From Flavobacterium litorale (lineage in GTDB: Bacteria; Bacteroidota; Bacteroidia; Flavobacteriales; Flavobacteriaceae), in the NCBI RefSeq assembly GCF_019613795.1, contig NZ_CP080429.1:1579501-1643500 (forward strand): DNA of 64,000 bases, read 5' to 3'. Under the pieces are notes generated by a model. That model saw only the letters and a list, made by a program, of their open reading frames with translations, did no database searches and was not told where the DNA came from. Positions 42,775-51,427 of the stretch are shown piece after piece; the first letter of the stretch is position 1, and each line of letters begins with the position of its first letter. The position numbers were made by a program, and so were the translations under genes.

Positions 42775-44271
42775 TTATAAATCCAATGTGTATGATAGTG
42801 TTACGTTATTGTTCGTGGTTTCTATACGAGCATTATCGGTAAGCCCTGCGTTAAAAAACTGTGTATCCATATCGCGCTGAAACCATGTATAGGCAAGGTC
42901 GATTCTTGAGTTGCCAAAGGCAAGGCCTATACCCCCAGAATAGCTGGTTAAGTCGCCCACCGTTGTACCATTTTTATACGGACTTTCGGAGTAACGATAA
43001 CCGCCACGCATACTAAAATTTTTAATACGATATTCTGCACCAACGCGTAGTTCGCCTGCAACATCTAGCGTGTTACTAAGTTCGGCGTTAATAGCCTCGT
43101 AACCATTGCTTGTAAATTCTGTATTGCTGTGGTCTCTAATAGAATAATCTACACTTAGTAACCCTGTTTTTCCAAACACGTATGCTAAACTACCCGTCCA
43201 TTTAGAGGGCGTTTTTAACGAATAGTCATCCATAATAAACGTTATAAAAGGGTTTACTACGAAGTTATCTTGGGTTCCTCCTCCACAATCGGGGCAGAAC
43301 GACGATATGTTTTGGCGTATTTCGTCCTGTAGTCGCAACCATGTAGGCGATTCATAGGCTACACCAGCACGTAGCTCTTCAGTTATTTTAACTATCGTTC
43401 CTAAATTAAACGATACTCCACCGCCGTAAGTATAACGTTCGTTATTAAAACGAATGCCATTTAACCCTGTGGGAGTGTTTGCATCTTCGTAAAAGCTGCT
43501 TGTGCGGATATAATCGGTAAAGTGTACATTAATGTTAGCACCTACGTACACACGCTTTTTAAGCTGTGCGCCAAAGTTAAGAGCTACTTTGCCGTGGAAC
43601 CCTGTAGTATTTACAAAATCTTCTTGATAATAATTGCTTGCTGCGGGGTTATAATTGGATACGTAGGTAGTATTATTCGGAGTATCTATAGCTGGGTTAA
43701 TAATGTAGGTGTTATAACCTAGATAGGCTTGTTGCTCTCTAAAATTAAGTTGTTCAAAGTTATTATTGTTTAGTGTGCCTAGCGGTACACCATTAGCATA
43801 ATTTATGAAGTAGCTATCTATCGAATTATTAGGATTTGTACCTCTCGTAAAAGTTCGGTTATCAAAATCTTTAATATTATCGTAGTTAAAACCAAGTGTA
43901 AACTTGTTCATAAAAGCCTCTTCGTTGCTATTATTAAAAACAAAAATAGCTCCCATTTGGTTTAGGTCAAACGCAGTATCATTACGTTTTGCCTGCGTAC
44001 CAAAGTAGGTAGATGTATTACTTAGGTTGTAGTTGGACATTGATAGTGTACCCGAATTATAATTGAATATGGCAGCACCTGCTGGGTTAACCATTATTGC
44101 CGAAGGGTCGCCCCCTAATGCACCAAAAGCACCACCCATAGCACGAAAGCGTGCTGTACCATTTAAATCGTCCATTCCATACCGAACAGCATCTGCTGGT
44201 GAGTTCATATCTCTTTGGGCGTACGTAGTTACTGCTGCTAGGCTTAATGCACCTAATAGTATATTTTTCAT
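42775..44271 (-). CDS. OmpP1/FadL-family outer-membrane transport protein
   Basis: 498 residues with a signal peptide (ending TYAQ). The N-terminal region RFRAMGGAFGALGGDPSAIMVNPAGAA is the FadL/TodX family signature, where NPA marks the hatch region. The remainder is a long beta barrel ending NNVTLSYTLDL. The family moves hydrophobic molecules across the outer membrane; in Bacteroidota it is often annotated 'hemin receptor' with little evidence. A short spacer (SFCPDCGGGTQDN) holds two cysteines. Monocistronic. Confidence 0.85.
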   Translation of the reverse strand: MKNILLGALSLAAVTTYAQRDMNSPADAVRYGMDDLNGTARFRAMGGAFGALGGDPSAIMVNPAGAAIFNYNSGTLSMSNYNLSNTSTYFGTQAKRNDTAFDLNQMGAIFVFNNSNEEAFMNKFTLGFNYDNIKDFDNRTFTRGTNPNNSIDSYFINYANGVPLGTLNNNNFEQLNFREQQAYLGYNTYIINPAIDTPNNTTYVSNYNPAASNYYQEDFVNTTGFHGKVALNFGAQLKKRVYVGANINVHFTDYIRTSSFYEDANTPTGLNGIRFNNERYTYGGGVSFNLGTIVKITEELRAGVAYESPTWLRLQDEIRQNISSFCPDCGGGTQDNFVVNPFITFIMDDYSLKTPSKWTGSLAYVFGKTGLLSVDYSIRDHSNTEFTSNGYEAINAELSNTLDVAGELRVGAEYRIKNFSMRGGYRYSESPYKNGTTVGDLTSYSGGIGLAFGNSRIDLAYTWFQRDMDTQFFNAGLTDNARIETTNNNVTLSYTLDL

Positions 44272-44338
44272 AACCTTGTTTTTTGTTTTTAAACCCTATG
44301 TTAAGTTAATGGTATAGGATAGTAACTATAGTGGTGTT

Positions 44339-45424
44339 TTAACCTCTTCTTCCACCACCACCGCGAGAGCCTCCGCGTGATCCGCCAGATCTTCCTCCGC
44401 CAAAACCACCTGATCGTCTAGATGGGCTAACAGAACTTCTTCTGGACGGAGAGCTGCTTCTCGAACTTCTGGATGGCGAGTAACTCCGGTTATTACTTCG
44501 CGTTCGGGAAGAATTGTTATAGTTACCTCTGCTACTATTACTTCTGGAACTATTATTATATCGAGACGTTCCACGTGTTCTTGTTGCTCGTGTATTGGTT
44601 GCTCTTCTTGAGCTATTTGCTGTAGTACCTCTTCTGGAACTATAGTTGGTGTTTCTTCTGCCCGAGTTGTAATTTGCGCTTCTAGCAGAGTTTCTTCCGT
44701 TGTTATAGTAAGCATTTCTACCACCTGTATAGTAACCCGTGTTTCTGCCGCCTCTGTTACCATTGTAAAAATTGTTCCAACCATTACCGTAGTAGGGGGT
44801 GTACCAGTTGTTCCAACCCCAACCGCCGTTCCAGCCCCAGTTGTTCCAACCAGAACCCCAGCCCCAATTATTCCAACCCCAGCCGCCGCCCCAGCCCCAG
44901 TTGTTCCAGCCAAGACCAACGCCCCAGCCCCAACCGCCGTTCCAGCCCCAGTTATTCCAACCAGGACCCCAGCCCCAATTGTTCCAACCGCCGCCACCCC
45001 AGCCAGCGTAAACATTAACATTTACGTTATCGGGGTTTTCACCCCAACCAGGGTTACCATTGCTATACACGGTATAACTGCCGTTATCTTGGGTTTGTAT
45101 TGCGCCAGCGTCGTCATCGTACGAGCTGTAATCTTCTACATCAGTAAAAGCCGTTGCAGGATATTGGTTTTGTAATGAATTAAAGTAAGCCTTATAATTC
45201 ATGTTTTGTCCCGACACATCGCCATCGCGGTATTCGGTAACATTACCATCATTATAAGTATATATAGGTTCGTCGTTACTATCGTGAGGTACAGAACCAT
45301 ATATACCATCGGTATCATAAGATGAATTATTTTTGTAAGAACTGCACGAGGTTATAGTGAGCCCTAATATACCCAGTATCGAGTATATGGAGATTTGTTT
45401 TAGGCTGTAGTAATTAGTTTTCAT
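44339..45424 (-). CDS. Trp/Gly/Asn-rich repeat lipoprotein
   Basis: 361 residues from the ATG at 45424; an earlier in-frame start lacks support. Lipobox TITSC (Cys27), a Ser/Tyr/Asp-rich domain to about 130, then a long GWNNWGW-type repeat (about 138-215). This is followed by an Asn/Tyr/Gly region and an Arg/Ser-rich C-terminus (SRSSSPSRRSSVSPSRR, GGGRRG). The overall composition is of low complexity and probably disordered. The basic end could bind nucleic acid or polyanions. No function known; the aromatic repeat suggests a structural or adhesive surface role. Confidence 0.6.
   Translation of the reverse strand: MKTNYYSLKQISIYSILGILGLTITSCSSYKNNSSYDTDGIYGSVPHDSNDEPIYTYNDGNVTEYRDGDVSGQNMNYKAYFNSLQNQYPATAFTDVEDYSSYDDDAGAIQTQDNGSYTVYSNGNPGWGENPDNVNVNVYAGWGGGGWNNWGWGPGWNNWGWNGGWGWGVGLGWNNWGWGGGWGWNNWGWGSGWNNWGWNGGWGWNNWYTPYYGNGWNNFYNGNRGGRNTGYYTGGRNAYYNNGRNSARSANYNSGRRNTNYSSRRGTTANSSRRATNTRATRTRGTSRYNNSSRSNSSRGNYNNSSRTRSNNRSYSPSRSSRSSSPSRRSSVSPSRRSGGFGGGRSGGSRGGSRGGGGRRG
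44800..45005. repeat. Tandem coding repeat (GWNNWGW)
   Basis: Imperfect repeats of about 18-27 bases built on CCAGCCCCAGTTGTTCCAAC (plus-strand reading), encoding the Trp/Gly/Asn repeats. Copies differ in length and order, suggesting slippage. Confidence 0.7.
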
Positions 45425-45441
45425 ATCTCTGCATTTTTTTA

Positions 45442-45471
45442 TTGTTGGGCTTTCCAAAATGGTTATTTTTG
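45442..45471 (+). promoter_or_regulatory. proS promoter
   Basis: TTG at 45442-45444, 19 bases, TATTTTTG at 45464-45471. It lies 57 bases before the proS ATG and overlaps the 5' end of the divergent lipoprotein transcript. Confidence 0.55.
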
Positions 45472-45527
45472 CCAAACGATTTCTACTGAAATAAATATAA
45501 ACAATATTTGTGCCAATCTAATAAAAA

Positions 45528-47003
45528 ATGAGTAAGAACTTAACGAAGCGATCAGAAGATTATTCCAAATGGTACAATGAACTGGTTGTAAAAGCAGACC
45601 TTGCAGAAAATTCTGGAGTAAGAGGATGTATGGTTATAAAACCATACGGCTATGCAATTTGGGAAAAGATGCAGGCAGAATTAGATAGAATGTTTAAGGA
45701 AACGGGGCATCAAAATGCTTACTTTCCTTTATTTATACCTAAATCCTATTTTAGCAAAGAGGCAAGCCACGTAGATGGTTTTGCTAAGGAGTGCGCTGTG
45801 GTTACCCATTATAGGCTTAGAACTGCTGAAGACGGAAAAACAATAGAGGTAGACCCTGATGCTAAACTAGAGGAGGAGTTAATAGTACGCCCAACATCCG
45901 AAACTATTATATGGGATACCTATAGGGGTTGGGTACAATCGTATCGTGATTTACCATTGTTAATAAACCAGTGGGCTAATGTAGTGCGTTGGGAAATGCG
46001 AACACGATTGTTTTTGCGTACCGCCGAGTTTTTATGGCAAGAAGGGCATACAGCACATGCTACAGAAAAAGAAGCGGTTGCTGAGGCAGAGCAAATGTTG
46101 GATGTATATGCCGACTTTGCAGAGAATTTTATGGCAATACCTGTTATTAAAGGTGTTAAAACCGCTAACGAGCGTTTTGCAGGGGCTATAGAAACGTATT
46201 GTATAGAAGCCTTAATGCAAGATGGTAAAGCATTGCAGGCAGGAACATCGCACTTTTTAGGGCAAAACTTTGCCAAAGCCTTTGATGTTAAGTTTGCCAA
46301 TAAAGAAGGGAAGCAAGAGTATGTTTGGGCTACCTCGTGGGGGGTTTCTACACGGTTGATGGGTGCATTGATAATGACGCATTCTGATGATAACGGACTT
46401 GTATTACCACCAAACCTTGCACCAATACAAGTTGTTATAGTGCCAATATACAAAACAGATGAACAGTTTGATGCTGTGTCTGAAACGGCAAAAGAGCTTA
46501 TGGCTAAGTTGCGTAAACTGAATATATCCGTTAAGTACGATAATCGGGATACGCATAAACCAGGCTTTAAATTTAACGAATACGAGCTTAAAGGCGTACC
46601 AGTACGTATAGGACTCGGACCAAAAGACTTGGAGAATGGTACTTTTGAAGTAGCGCGTAGAGATACACTCTCTAAAGAAGTTGTGGCTAGCGAAGATGTT
46701 GTAGCCCACATACAAAATTTACTAGAGGAAATACAAACCAATTTGTATGCTAAAGCACAAACCTATAGGGATGCGAATATAACCGAAGTAAATAATTTTG
46801 ATGAGTTTAAAGATGTACTAGAAAACAAAGGAGGCTTTATAGCTGCCCATTGGGATGGTACACCAGAGACAGAAGATAAAATAAAAAACCTTACAAAAGC
46901 AACCATACGTTGTATAGCTTTAAACAGGAAAGAGGAGCCAGGAAGCTGTGTATTAACAGGTAATCCATCGGCTGGAAGAGTACTGTTTGCAAAGGCATAT
47001 TAA
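45528..47003 (+). CDS. proS: Prolyl-tRNA synthetase (archaeal/eukaryotic-like type)
   Basis: 491 residues, the shorter ProS type used in Bacteroidota. Class II motifs are visible: motif 2 with [11 protein letters not shown] and [23 protein letters not shown], and motif 3 with [13 protein letters not shown]. The anticodon-binding domain begins near [14 protein letters not shown], and the protein ends in GRVLFAKAY. It lacks the editing insertion of the long bacterial form. It charges tRNA-Pro in the cytosol. Confidence 0.96.
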   Translation: MSKNLTKRSEDYSKWYNELVVKADLAENSGVRGCMVIKPYGYAIWEKMQAELDRMFKETGHQNAYFPLFIPKSYFSKEASHVDGFAKECAVVTHYRLRTAEDGKTIEVDPDAKLEEELIVRPTSETIIWDTYRGWVQSYRDLPLLINQWANVVRWEMRTRLFLRTAEFLWQEGHTAHATEKEAVAEAEQMLDVYADFAENFMAIPVIKGVKTANERFAGAIETYCIEALMQDGKALQAGTSHFLGQNFAKAFDVKFANKEGKQEYVWATSWGVSTRLMGALIMTHSDDNGLVLPPNLAPIQVVIVPIYKTDEQFDAVSETAKELMAKLRKLNISVKYDNRDTHKPGFKFNEYELKGVPVRIGLGPKDLENGTFEVARRDTLSKEVVASEDVVAHIQNLLEEIQTNLYAKAQTYRDANITEVNNFDEFKDVLENKGGFIAAHWDGTPETEDKIKNLTKATIRCIALNRKEEPGSCVLTGNPSAGRVLFAKAY

Positions 47004-47030
47004 AAATTTATATTTTTTTTGTTTCGAGTA

Positions 47031-47060
47031 TTGCGTAAATAAAAAATAGTTGTATTTTTG
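47031..47060 (+). promoter_or_regulatory. Promoter of the tRNA-Glu genes and possibly rpsT
   Basis: TTG at 47031-47033, 19 bases, TATTTTTG at 47053-47060, followed 23 bases on by the first tRNA. This is the clearest example of the pattern in the window. Confidence 0.65.
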
Positions 47061-47083
47061 CATCCGCATTACAGAAACAAAAT

Positions 47084-47155
47084 GGCCCGTTCGTCTATCG
47101 GCTAGGACGCCAGGTTTTCATCCTGGTAAGAGGGGTTCGATTCCCCTACGGGCTA
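47084..47155 (+). tRNA. tRNA-Glu (anticodon TTC)
   Basis: 72-base cloverleaf. The acceptor GGCCCGT pairs with ACGGGCT (one G-T), stem CCAGG/CCTGG closes a TTTTCAT loop with anticodon TTC at 47117-47119, and the T-arm contains GGTTCGATTCC. CCA is not encoded. Confidence 0.96.
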
Positions 47156-47214
47156 CTAAGTTAAAAAAAAGTAGCCACCTGTAAAAAGGTTTACTTTTTG
47201 TTTAAGCTAACACT

Positions 47215-47286
47215 GGTCCGTTCGTCTAGGGGTTAGGACGCCAGGTTTTCATCCTGGTAACAGGGGTTCGATTCCCCTACGGACTA
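47215..47286 (+). tRNA. tRNA-Glu (anticodon TTC), second copy
   Basis: 72 bases, with anticodon TTC at 47248-47250 in the same loop as the first copy. The acceptor differs (GGTCCGT/ACGGACT) and the D-loop is altered, so it is not an exact duplicate. It lies 59 bases after the first gene and 37 before rpsT. Confidence 0.96.
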
Positions 47287-47323
47287 CAAAATAGAATAAT
47301 TAAGACATTTAAGACAACAGAAA

Positions 47324-47575
47324 ATGGCAAATCATAAGTCAGCTTTAAAAAGAATAAGAACTAGCGAAAAGAAAAGAGTGTTGAATAAATACCAACACAA
47401 AACGACTCGTAATGCCATAAAAGCACTACGTACATCTACAGATAAGAATGATGCTTCACAAAAGCTTTCGGGTGTTATCGCTATGATAGATAAATTAGCT
47501 AAGAAAAACATTATTCATGCTAATAAGGCTTCAAACCTTAAATCAAAACTAACAAAACACGTAGCTACACTTTAA
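47324..47575 (+). CDS. rpsT: Ribosomal protein bS20
   Basis: 83 residues, basic and helical: MANHKSALKRIRTSEKKRVL is the typical S20 start, and the C-terminus is rich in Lys (KKNIIHANKASNLKSKLTK). It is a primary 16S rRNA binder in the 30S subunit. It probably shares the transcript that starts at the promoter before tRNA-Glu, and ends at the terminator at 47603. Confidence 0.97.
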   Translation: MANHKSALKRIRTSEKKRVLNKYQHKTTRNAIKALRTSTDKNDASQKLSGVIAMIDKLAKKNIIHANKASNLKSKLTKHVATL

Positions 47576-47602
47576 TAGCCACTACCGTTTATAATATAGC
47601 AT

Positions 47603-47629
47603 AAGCTCCCTTTTAGGGAGCTTTTTTTG
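47603..47629 (+). terminator. Rho-independent terminator of rpsT
   Basis: AAGCTCCC (47603-47610) pairs with GGGAGCTT (47616-47623) over a 5-base loop, followed by a T-run. Confidence 0.88.
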
Positions 47630-47743
47630 TTTGTATACCTACCCATACCCTTCAATTAAAATTATTTTGAAAAAAAAAGTCATTTTTTAAAGTAAAATAG
47701 CGTTTCGTTCGTCTTCTATAGTATACAGCAAGTACTACCACTA

Positions 47744-48298
47744 ATGCCAAGAAGAAAAGCCCGCCTTACATCAGAAATAATCAAAGAATTTGGAGTACAG
47801 CTATCCATTTTTATTACAGGTCGTGTACATCAAAACCAAGATGCTCAAGATATACTGCAAGACGTCTGGTATCAATTAAGTAGGCTCACTAACATGGATG
47901 AGGTAGAGAACATAGGCGCATGGTTATACCGTGTTGCCCGAAACAAAATTACCGATCTCTACCGCAAACAAACAAATGACTTACTAGAGGATTATACTTA
48001 CGAAGCAGAAGATGGTACTATAGAAATTCGAGATATTCTTTTATTAGATACAACAAACGACCCAGAACTTGCGCTGTATAAAAAAGCGTTTTGGGAAGCA
48101 CTATTAATTGCGTTAAACGAATTACCAGCACTGCAAAGAGAAGTTTTTGTACTTAACGAAATAGATGGCGTAACCTTGAAAGAAATTGCGGATAGGCAGC
48201 AGGAGAATATTAAAACAATTATTAGCCGTAAAGGGTATGCTGTAAAGCACTTGCGCAAAAAACTACACTATTTACATAACGATTTAAATAAACACTAA
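47744..48298 (+). CDS. ECF-type sigma factor
   Basis: 184 residues. Region 2 contains HQNQDAQDILQDVWYQLSRL and IGAWLYRVARNKITDLYR, and region 4 contains LPALQREVFVLNEIDGVTLKEIA followed by an HTH (NIKTIISRKGYAVKHLRKKL). It is unlike the FecI-like factor at 24306, with a longer linker between domains. The next gene encodes a small membrane protein and follows its stop by one base, suggesting an operon. Confidence 0.88.
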   Translation: MPRRKARLTSEIIKEFGVQLSIFITGRVHQNQDAQDILQDVWYQLSRLTNMDEVENIGAWLYRVARNKITDLYRKQTNDLLEDYTYEAEDGTIEIRDILLLDTTNDPELALYKKAFWEALLIALNELPALQREVFVLNEIDGVTLKEIADRQQENIKTIISRKGYAVKHLRKKLHYLHNDLNKH

Positions 48299-48299
48299 A

Positions 48300-48668
48300 A
48301 TGAGACGAAAAATGGATAATAACAAAAAGTATCGCGATGCAGTAAAATTTATGTTTTTTGTACCGCTTATTATCGGTTTAATATTTGGTATATCGGCACT
48401 AGTAATGTGGTTGTGGAATACTATTTTACCAGATTTAATAGGGGTAAACCAAGTAGGGTATTGGCATGCTATGGGCTTACTATTACTCTCTAAAATATTA
48501 TTTGGTGGCTTAGGTTCGGGCAACAAGTTTAATTCTGAAAAAAAGGCAACAGAAAAAATGAAAAGTGAGGAAAACCAATATAAACAATTAGATGATATGA
48601 GCAACGAAGAGCTTAGAAAGTTTAAAGAGGAATTAGATAGACGTTGCGAACTGTTACCTTATAAATAA
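48300..48668 (+). CDS. Small membrane protein co-encoded with a sigma factor
   Basis: 122 residues: basic N-terminus, two membrane helices (about 17-39 and 53-70), then a Lys/Glu-rich cytoplasmic helix (KKATEKMKSEENQYKQLDDM onward). One base separates it from the sigma gene. A membrane-bound partner or modulator of the sigma factor is plausible, but no anti-sigma motif is recognised. Confidence 0.6.
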   Translation: MRRKMDNNKKYRDAVKFMFFVPLIIGLIFGISALVMWLWNTILPDLIGVNQVGYWHAMGLLLLSKILFGGLGSGNKFNSEKKATEKMKSEENQYKQLDDMSNEELRKFKEELDRRCELLPYK

Positions 48669-48789
48669 TAGTCGAAATTTATTTAAATAGAGCATAATTT
48701 TATGAGAATAAATTTATATTTTAGCAAAAATTCTAATTATTAGATTTTTTGCTCCCATTAAATGATTACGCAAGTATAGCTGCTTAGTT

Positions 48790-49140
48790 GTGTACCGTAC
48801 AACGCTTAATCTTATGTTACGACATCTTATTCTTATAACTTTTGTGGCTATTGGCGCTAGCTTTTTACTCACTTTTTTTTCGCGTCCTTATTTGGCGGAA
48901 ACTGTTATTGTGAGTGCTACCATTGCTTATGCCGTTTTAACAGTAGTTACTATTTTTCAGGCTGGTTTTAAATTTAGAGCCCCTTTTATATCGGAGGTTA
49001 TTCTTGGAGGCTTATTAATATTACTGCTTAGCGATGGCTACAAATACGCAGGTGCACAACCCGTTGTTTACTATTTGTTTTGTGCTTCCTTTGTGCTTCG
49101 TACCATTACAATGAAAGATGAAAAATTAGCGCATCACTAA
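48790..49140 (+). CDS. Small hydrophobic membrane protein
   Basis: 116 residues from a GTG at 48790; an ATG at 48814 is an equally possible start. Four membrane helices are predicted across nearly the whole length, with a short charged C-terminus (TMKDEKLAHH). No family recognised. It is convergent with the endonuclease/phosphatase-family gene, 3 bases apart. Confidence 0.5.
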   Translation: MYRTTLNLMLRHLILITFVAIGASFLLTFFSRPYLAETVIVSATIAYAVLTVVTIFQAGFKFRAPFISEVILGGLLILLLSDGYKYAGAQPVVYYLFCASFVLRTITMKDEKLAHH

Positions 49141-49143
49141 TTG

Positions 49144-50193
49144 TTAGGTTTTATTTTTCTTTTCCTTTGCTTCAGCAACATCATCAGAATCGGGTTGTAA
49201 AACCTCGTGTTCGTTACTACTACCTTCAGGCTCATATTGTACATCAATAAAAATAGGGAAGTGGTCAGACCCGTAATTGTTCAAGCGTTTTATTGTATTG
49301 AGCCTAAAATTGGGTGAAATAAAAGCATGGTCCAACGGAAAGCGTAAAAAAGGATATTTGGCATGAAACGAGTTAAAAAAGCCTCTGCCACGCCTTGGGT
49401 CAAGTAAACCACTCATTTTTAAAAATAGTTTTGTGGTGTGGCTCCAGGCTACATCATTTAAGTCGCCTATTACTATTACAGGATTACTCTGCTCCGCTAC
49501 AATATCAGCTAATAATAATAACTCTTTGTCGCGCTCGGTAGCACGAATGTTCTCTGTAGGCGATGGCGGGGTGGGGTGAACGCCGTACAATTGTACTTCC
49601 TGACCATTTTTTAAAGTAAAACATGTATGTATTGATGGTACATCATCTTCTACTATAAATTTAACCGCAGTATTGGTTAGTTTTAGTTTGGAGTAGAGTA
49701 GCATACCATAGGTGTTTTCTTGCGGTACTAGTACATGATGTGGGTATTTTTCTTTAAGTTCTTCAGTACCTTTTTTCCAAGTGTTGTTTGTTTCCAACAG
49801 AAAAACAATATCGGGGTTGGTTTTGTATATTTCACTAAGGCAGCCCTTTATATTGGTATTGTATTGGTATACGTTGCTAATCATTATGCTAACGCTTTGG
49901 TTGGGTTTAACCGTATTTGCCCTATATACTTGTTTATTACCAAGCGTTGTAAATGGGAGTATTTGGCATCCTAAATAAATAATATTTAGTGCAATTGATA
50001 CAGTTAATATCCAAAATAAAGTATCGTTACCATTATACAGGTTTAATAAAAGTATCAAGCAAATTACAGATAACGTAAACTTTTGCAAACGCGGATAATC
50101 GTTAACACGAAAAACCCAATAATCATTTCGCACTAACGATAATAATGTAAACAGCAACAAAAGCCCCGTTAAAACAGTAAGAAATACATTCAA
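49144..50193 (-). CDS. Membrane-anchored endonuclease/exonuclease/phosphatase family protein
   Basis: 349 residues. About three N-terminal membrane helices (to residue 78) are followed by an EEP domain with MISNVYQYN, FLLETN, GDLNDVAW (metal-binding Asp and Asn) and GSDHFPI (catalytic Asp-His). Substrates in this fold range from DNA to phosphoinositides and sphingomyelin, so the target here is open. The C-terminal tail is acidic and poorly conserved in type. Confidence 0.85.
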   Translation of the reverse strand: MNVFLTVLTGLLLLFTLLSLVRNDYWVFRVNDYPRLQKFTLSVICLILLLNLYNGNDTLFWILTVSIALNIIYLGCQILPFTTLGNKQVYRANTVKPNQSVSIMISNVYQYNTNIKGCLSEIYKTNPDIVFLLETNNTWKKGTEELKEKYPHHVLVPQENTYGMLLYSKLKLTNTAVKFIVEDDVPSIHTCFTLKNGQEVQLYGVHPTPPSPTENIRATERDKELLLLADIVAEQSNPVIVIGDLNDVAWSHTTKLFLKMSGLLDPRRGRGFFNSFHAKYPFLRFPLDHAFISPNFRLNTIKRLNNYGSDHFPIFIDVQYEPEGSSNEHEVLQPDSDDVAEAKEKKNKT

Positions 50194-50281
50194 AATTTCT
50201 TGTATTGGTTTACTTACAAATATAATATTACTACGTTTAATAAATGTTATTTTTATTATAACACTTAGTCTACGTTTTGGC

Positions 50282-51427
50282 TTATACCATTTTTCGCTCT
50301 ATTCCTTTAGGAAGTCGTGTTAGCAACTCGTAATTAAGCTGATTACTCATTTCGCCAAACGATGCTACGCTTACTTCGTGTTCGCCTTGCATTCCTATTA
50401 ACGTTACGGTATCGTTTATTTTTACGTCGCCTATACTGGTTACATCTATGGCAATACAATTCATATTAACAGTGCCAATTACAGGAGCGCGCCTACCATT
50501 TATAAGTACTATACCTGTATTGCTCAGGCTTCTGCTAAAACCGTGTGCGTACCCTACAGGAACAATGGCAAGTTGCATGCTTTGATGCGAAAAGAATGAA
50601 GTTCCGTAGCCTATAAACTCCCCTGGTGGTACCTCTTTCATGCTCATTACGGTACTTTCCCAACTAATAATACGTTTTAATGGCGATTCTTCTAAATTAT
50701 GTTTATTAAGATATTCTATAAGCACCTCAGGACCCGACCAAAAACCGTATTGCATAATACCGATGCGTATCATATCGTAATGCATATCAGGTATTCGTAC
50801 TGCTGCTGCCGAGCAACATGCATGAATCGTTTCGGGCATTACCTCAGCCTCTTTAAACGCTTTTATGGCTTTTTTAAAACCTATTTTTTGCTTTTTAATC
50901 CGAACATAATTTACAATACTTTCTGCACCTGCAAAATGCATGCATAGTCCTTTAAAAATTAACGTATCGGTATTATTTTTTAAATGTGTTATTAGTTCAG
51001 GTATTTCTGCGTGCTCAAAGCCTGTGCGAAACATGCCTGTTTCTATCTCAATATGTACAATGGCTTTTTTGTTGAGTTTTGCTGCTGTATTTATGGCTGT
51101 TGCCAAACGCTCCATAGTAAATACATAAAACTCAATACCGTTTGCAATTGCCCACTCAATATCCTGCTCATCTAACGAACCCATTATCATTATGGTACTA
51201 TTTGCCGAAGCTACCTCATATACCTCGTAAGCCTCGCTTGCATTAAAAACCGAGAAGTGGTTTACACCGCAGGCTTCTGCCATAGGTACGTAGGTACTAA
51301 TGCCATGCCCATAGGCGTTACCCTTTACAACGGCACTTATTTTGGTTTTATTGAAATATGTTTTTAAAAATTTCCAGTTGGACTGTAGTGCAGCTTGGTC
51401 TAGCTTAATAACCGATGATGCTTTCAT
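50282..51427 (-). CDS. alr: Alanine racemase
   Basis: 381 residues. PLP-binding Lys35 in AVVKGNAYGHG and catalytic Tyr293 in VPVGYAHGFSR, both as expected for Alr. It makes D-alanine for peptidoglycan in the cytosol. Its start shares one base with the stop of the M20 amidohydrolase gene (TAATG), a likely coupled pair. Confidence 0.95.
   Translation of the reverse strand: MKASSVIKLDQAALQSNWKFLKTYFNKTKISAVVKGNAYGHGISTYVPMAEACGVNHFSVFNASEAYEVYEVASANSTIMIMGSLDEQDIEWAIANGIEFYVFTMERLATAINTAAKLNKKAIVHIEIETGMFRTGFEHAEIPELITHLKNNTDTLIFKGLCMHFAGAESIVNYVRIKKQKIGFKKAIKAFKEAEVMPETIHACCSAAAVRIPDMHYDMIRIGIMQYGFWSGPEVLIEYLNKHNLEESPLKRIISWESTVMSMKEVPPGEFIGYGTSFFSHQSMQLAIVPVGYAHGFSRSLSNTGIVLINGRRAPVIGTVNMNCIAIDVTSIGDVKINDTVTLIGMQGEHEVSVASFGEMSNQLNYELLTRLPKGIERKMV

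Noticed and set aside
44800..45005. CRISPR array
   Set aside because: The short repeats are contiguous, uneven and in frame, coding for GWNNWGW peptides; no cas genes nearby.
44326..45021. 231-codon frame inside the Trp/Gly-rich lipoprotein gene
   Set aside because: It is an alternate-frame reading of the repeat DNA (Val/Gly/Thr-rich), without leader or known domain.
45920..46741. 273-codon minus-strand frame within proS
   Set aside because: Antisense to an intact prolyl-tRNA synthetase, Ser/Ala/Thr-rich shadow composition.
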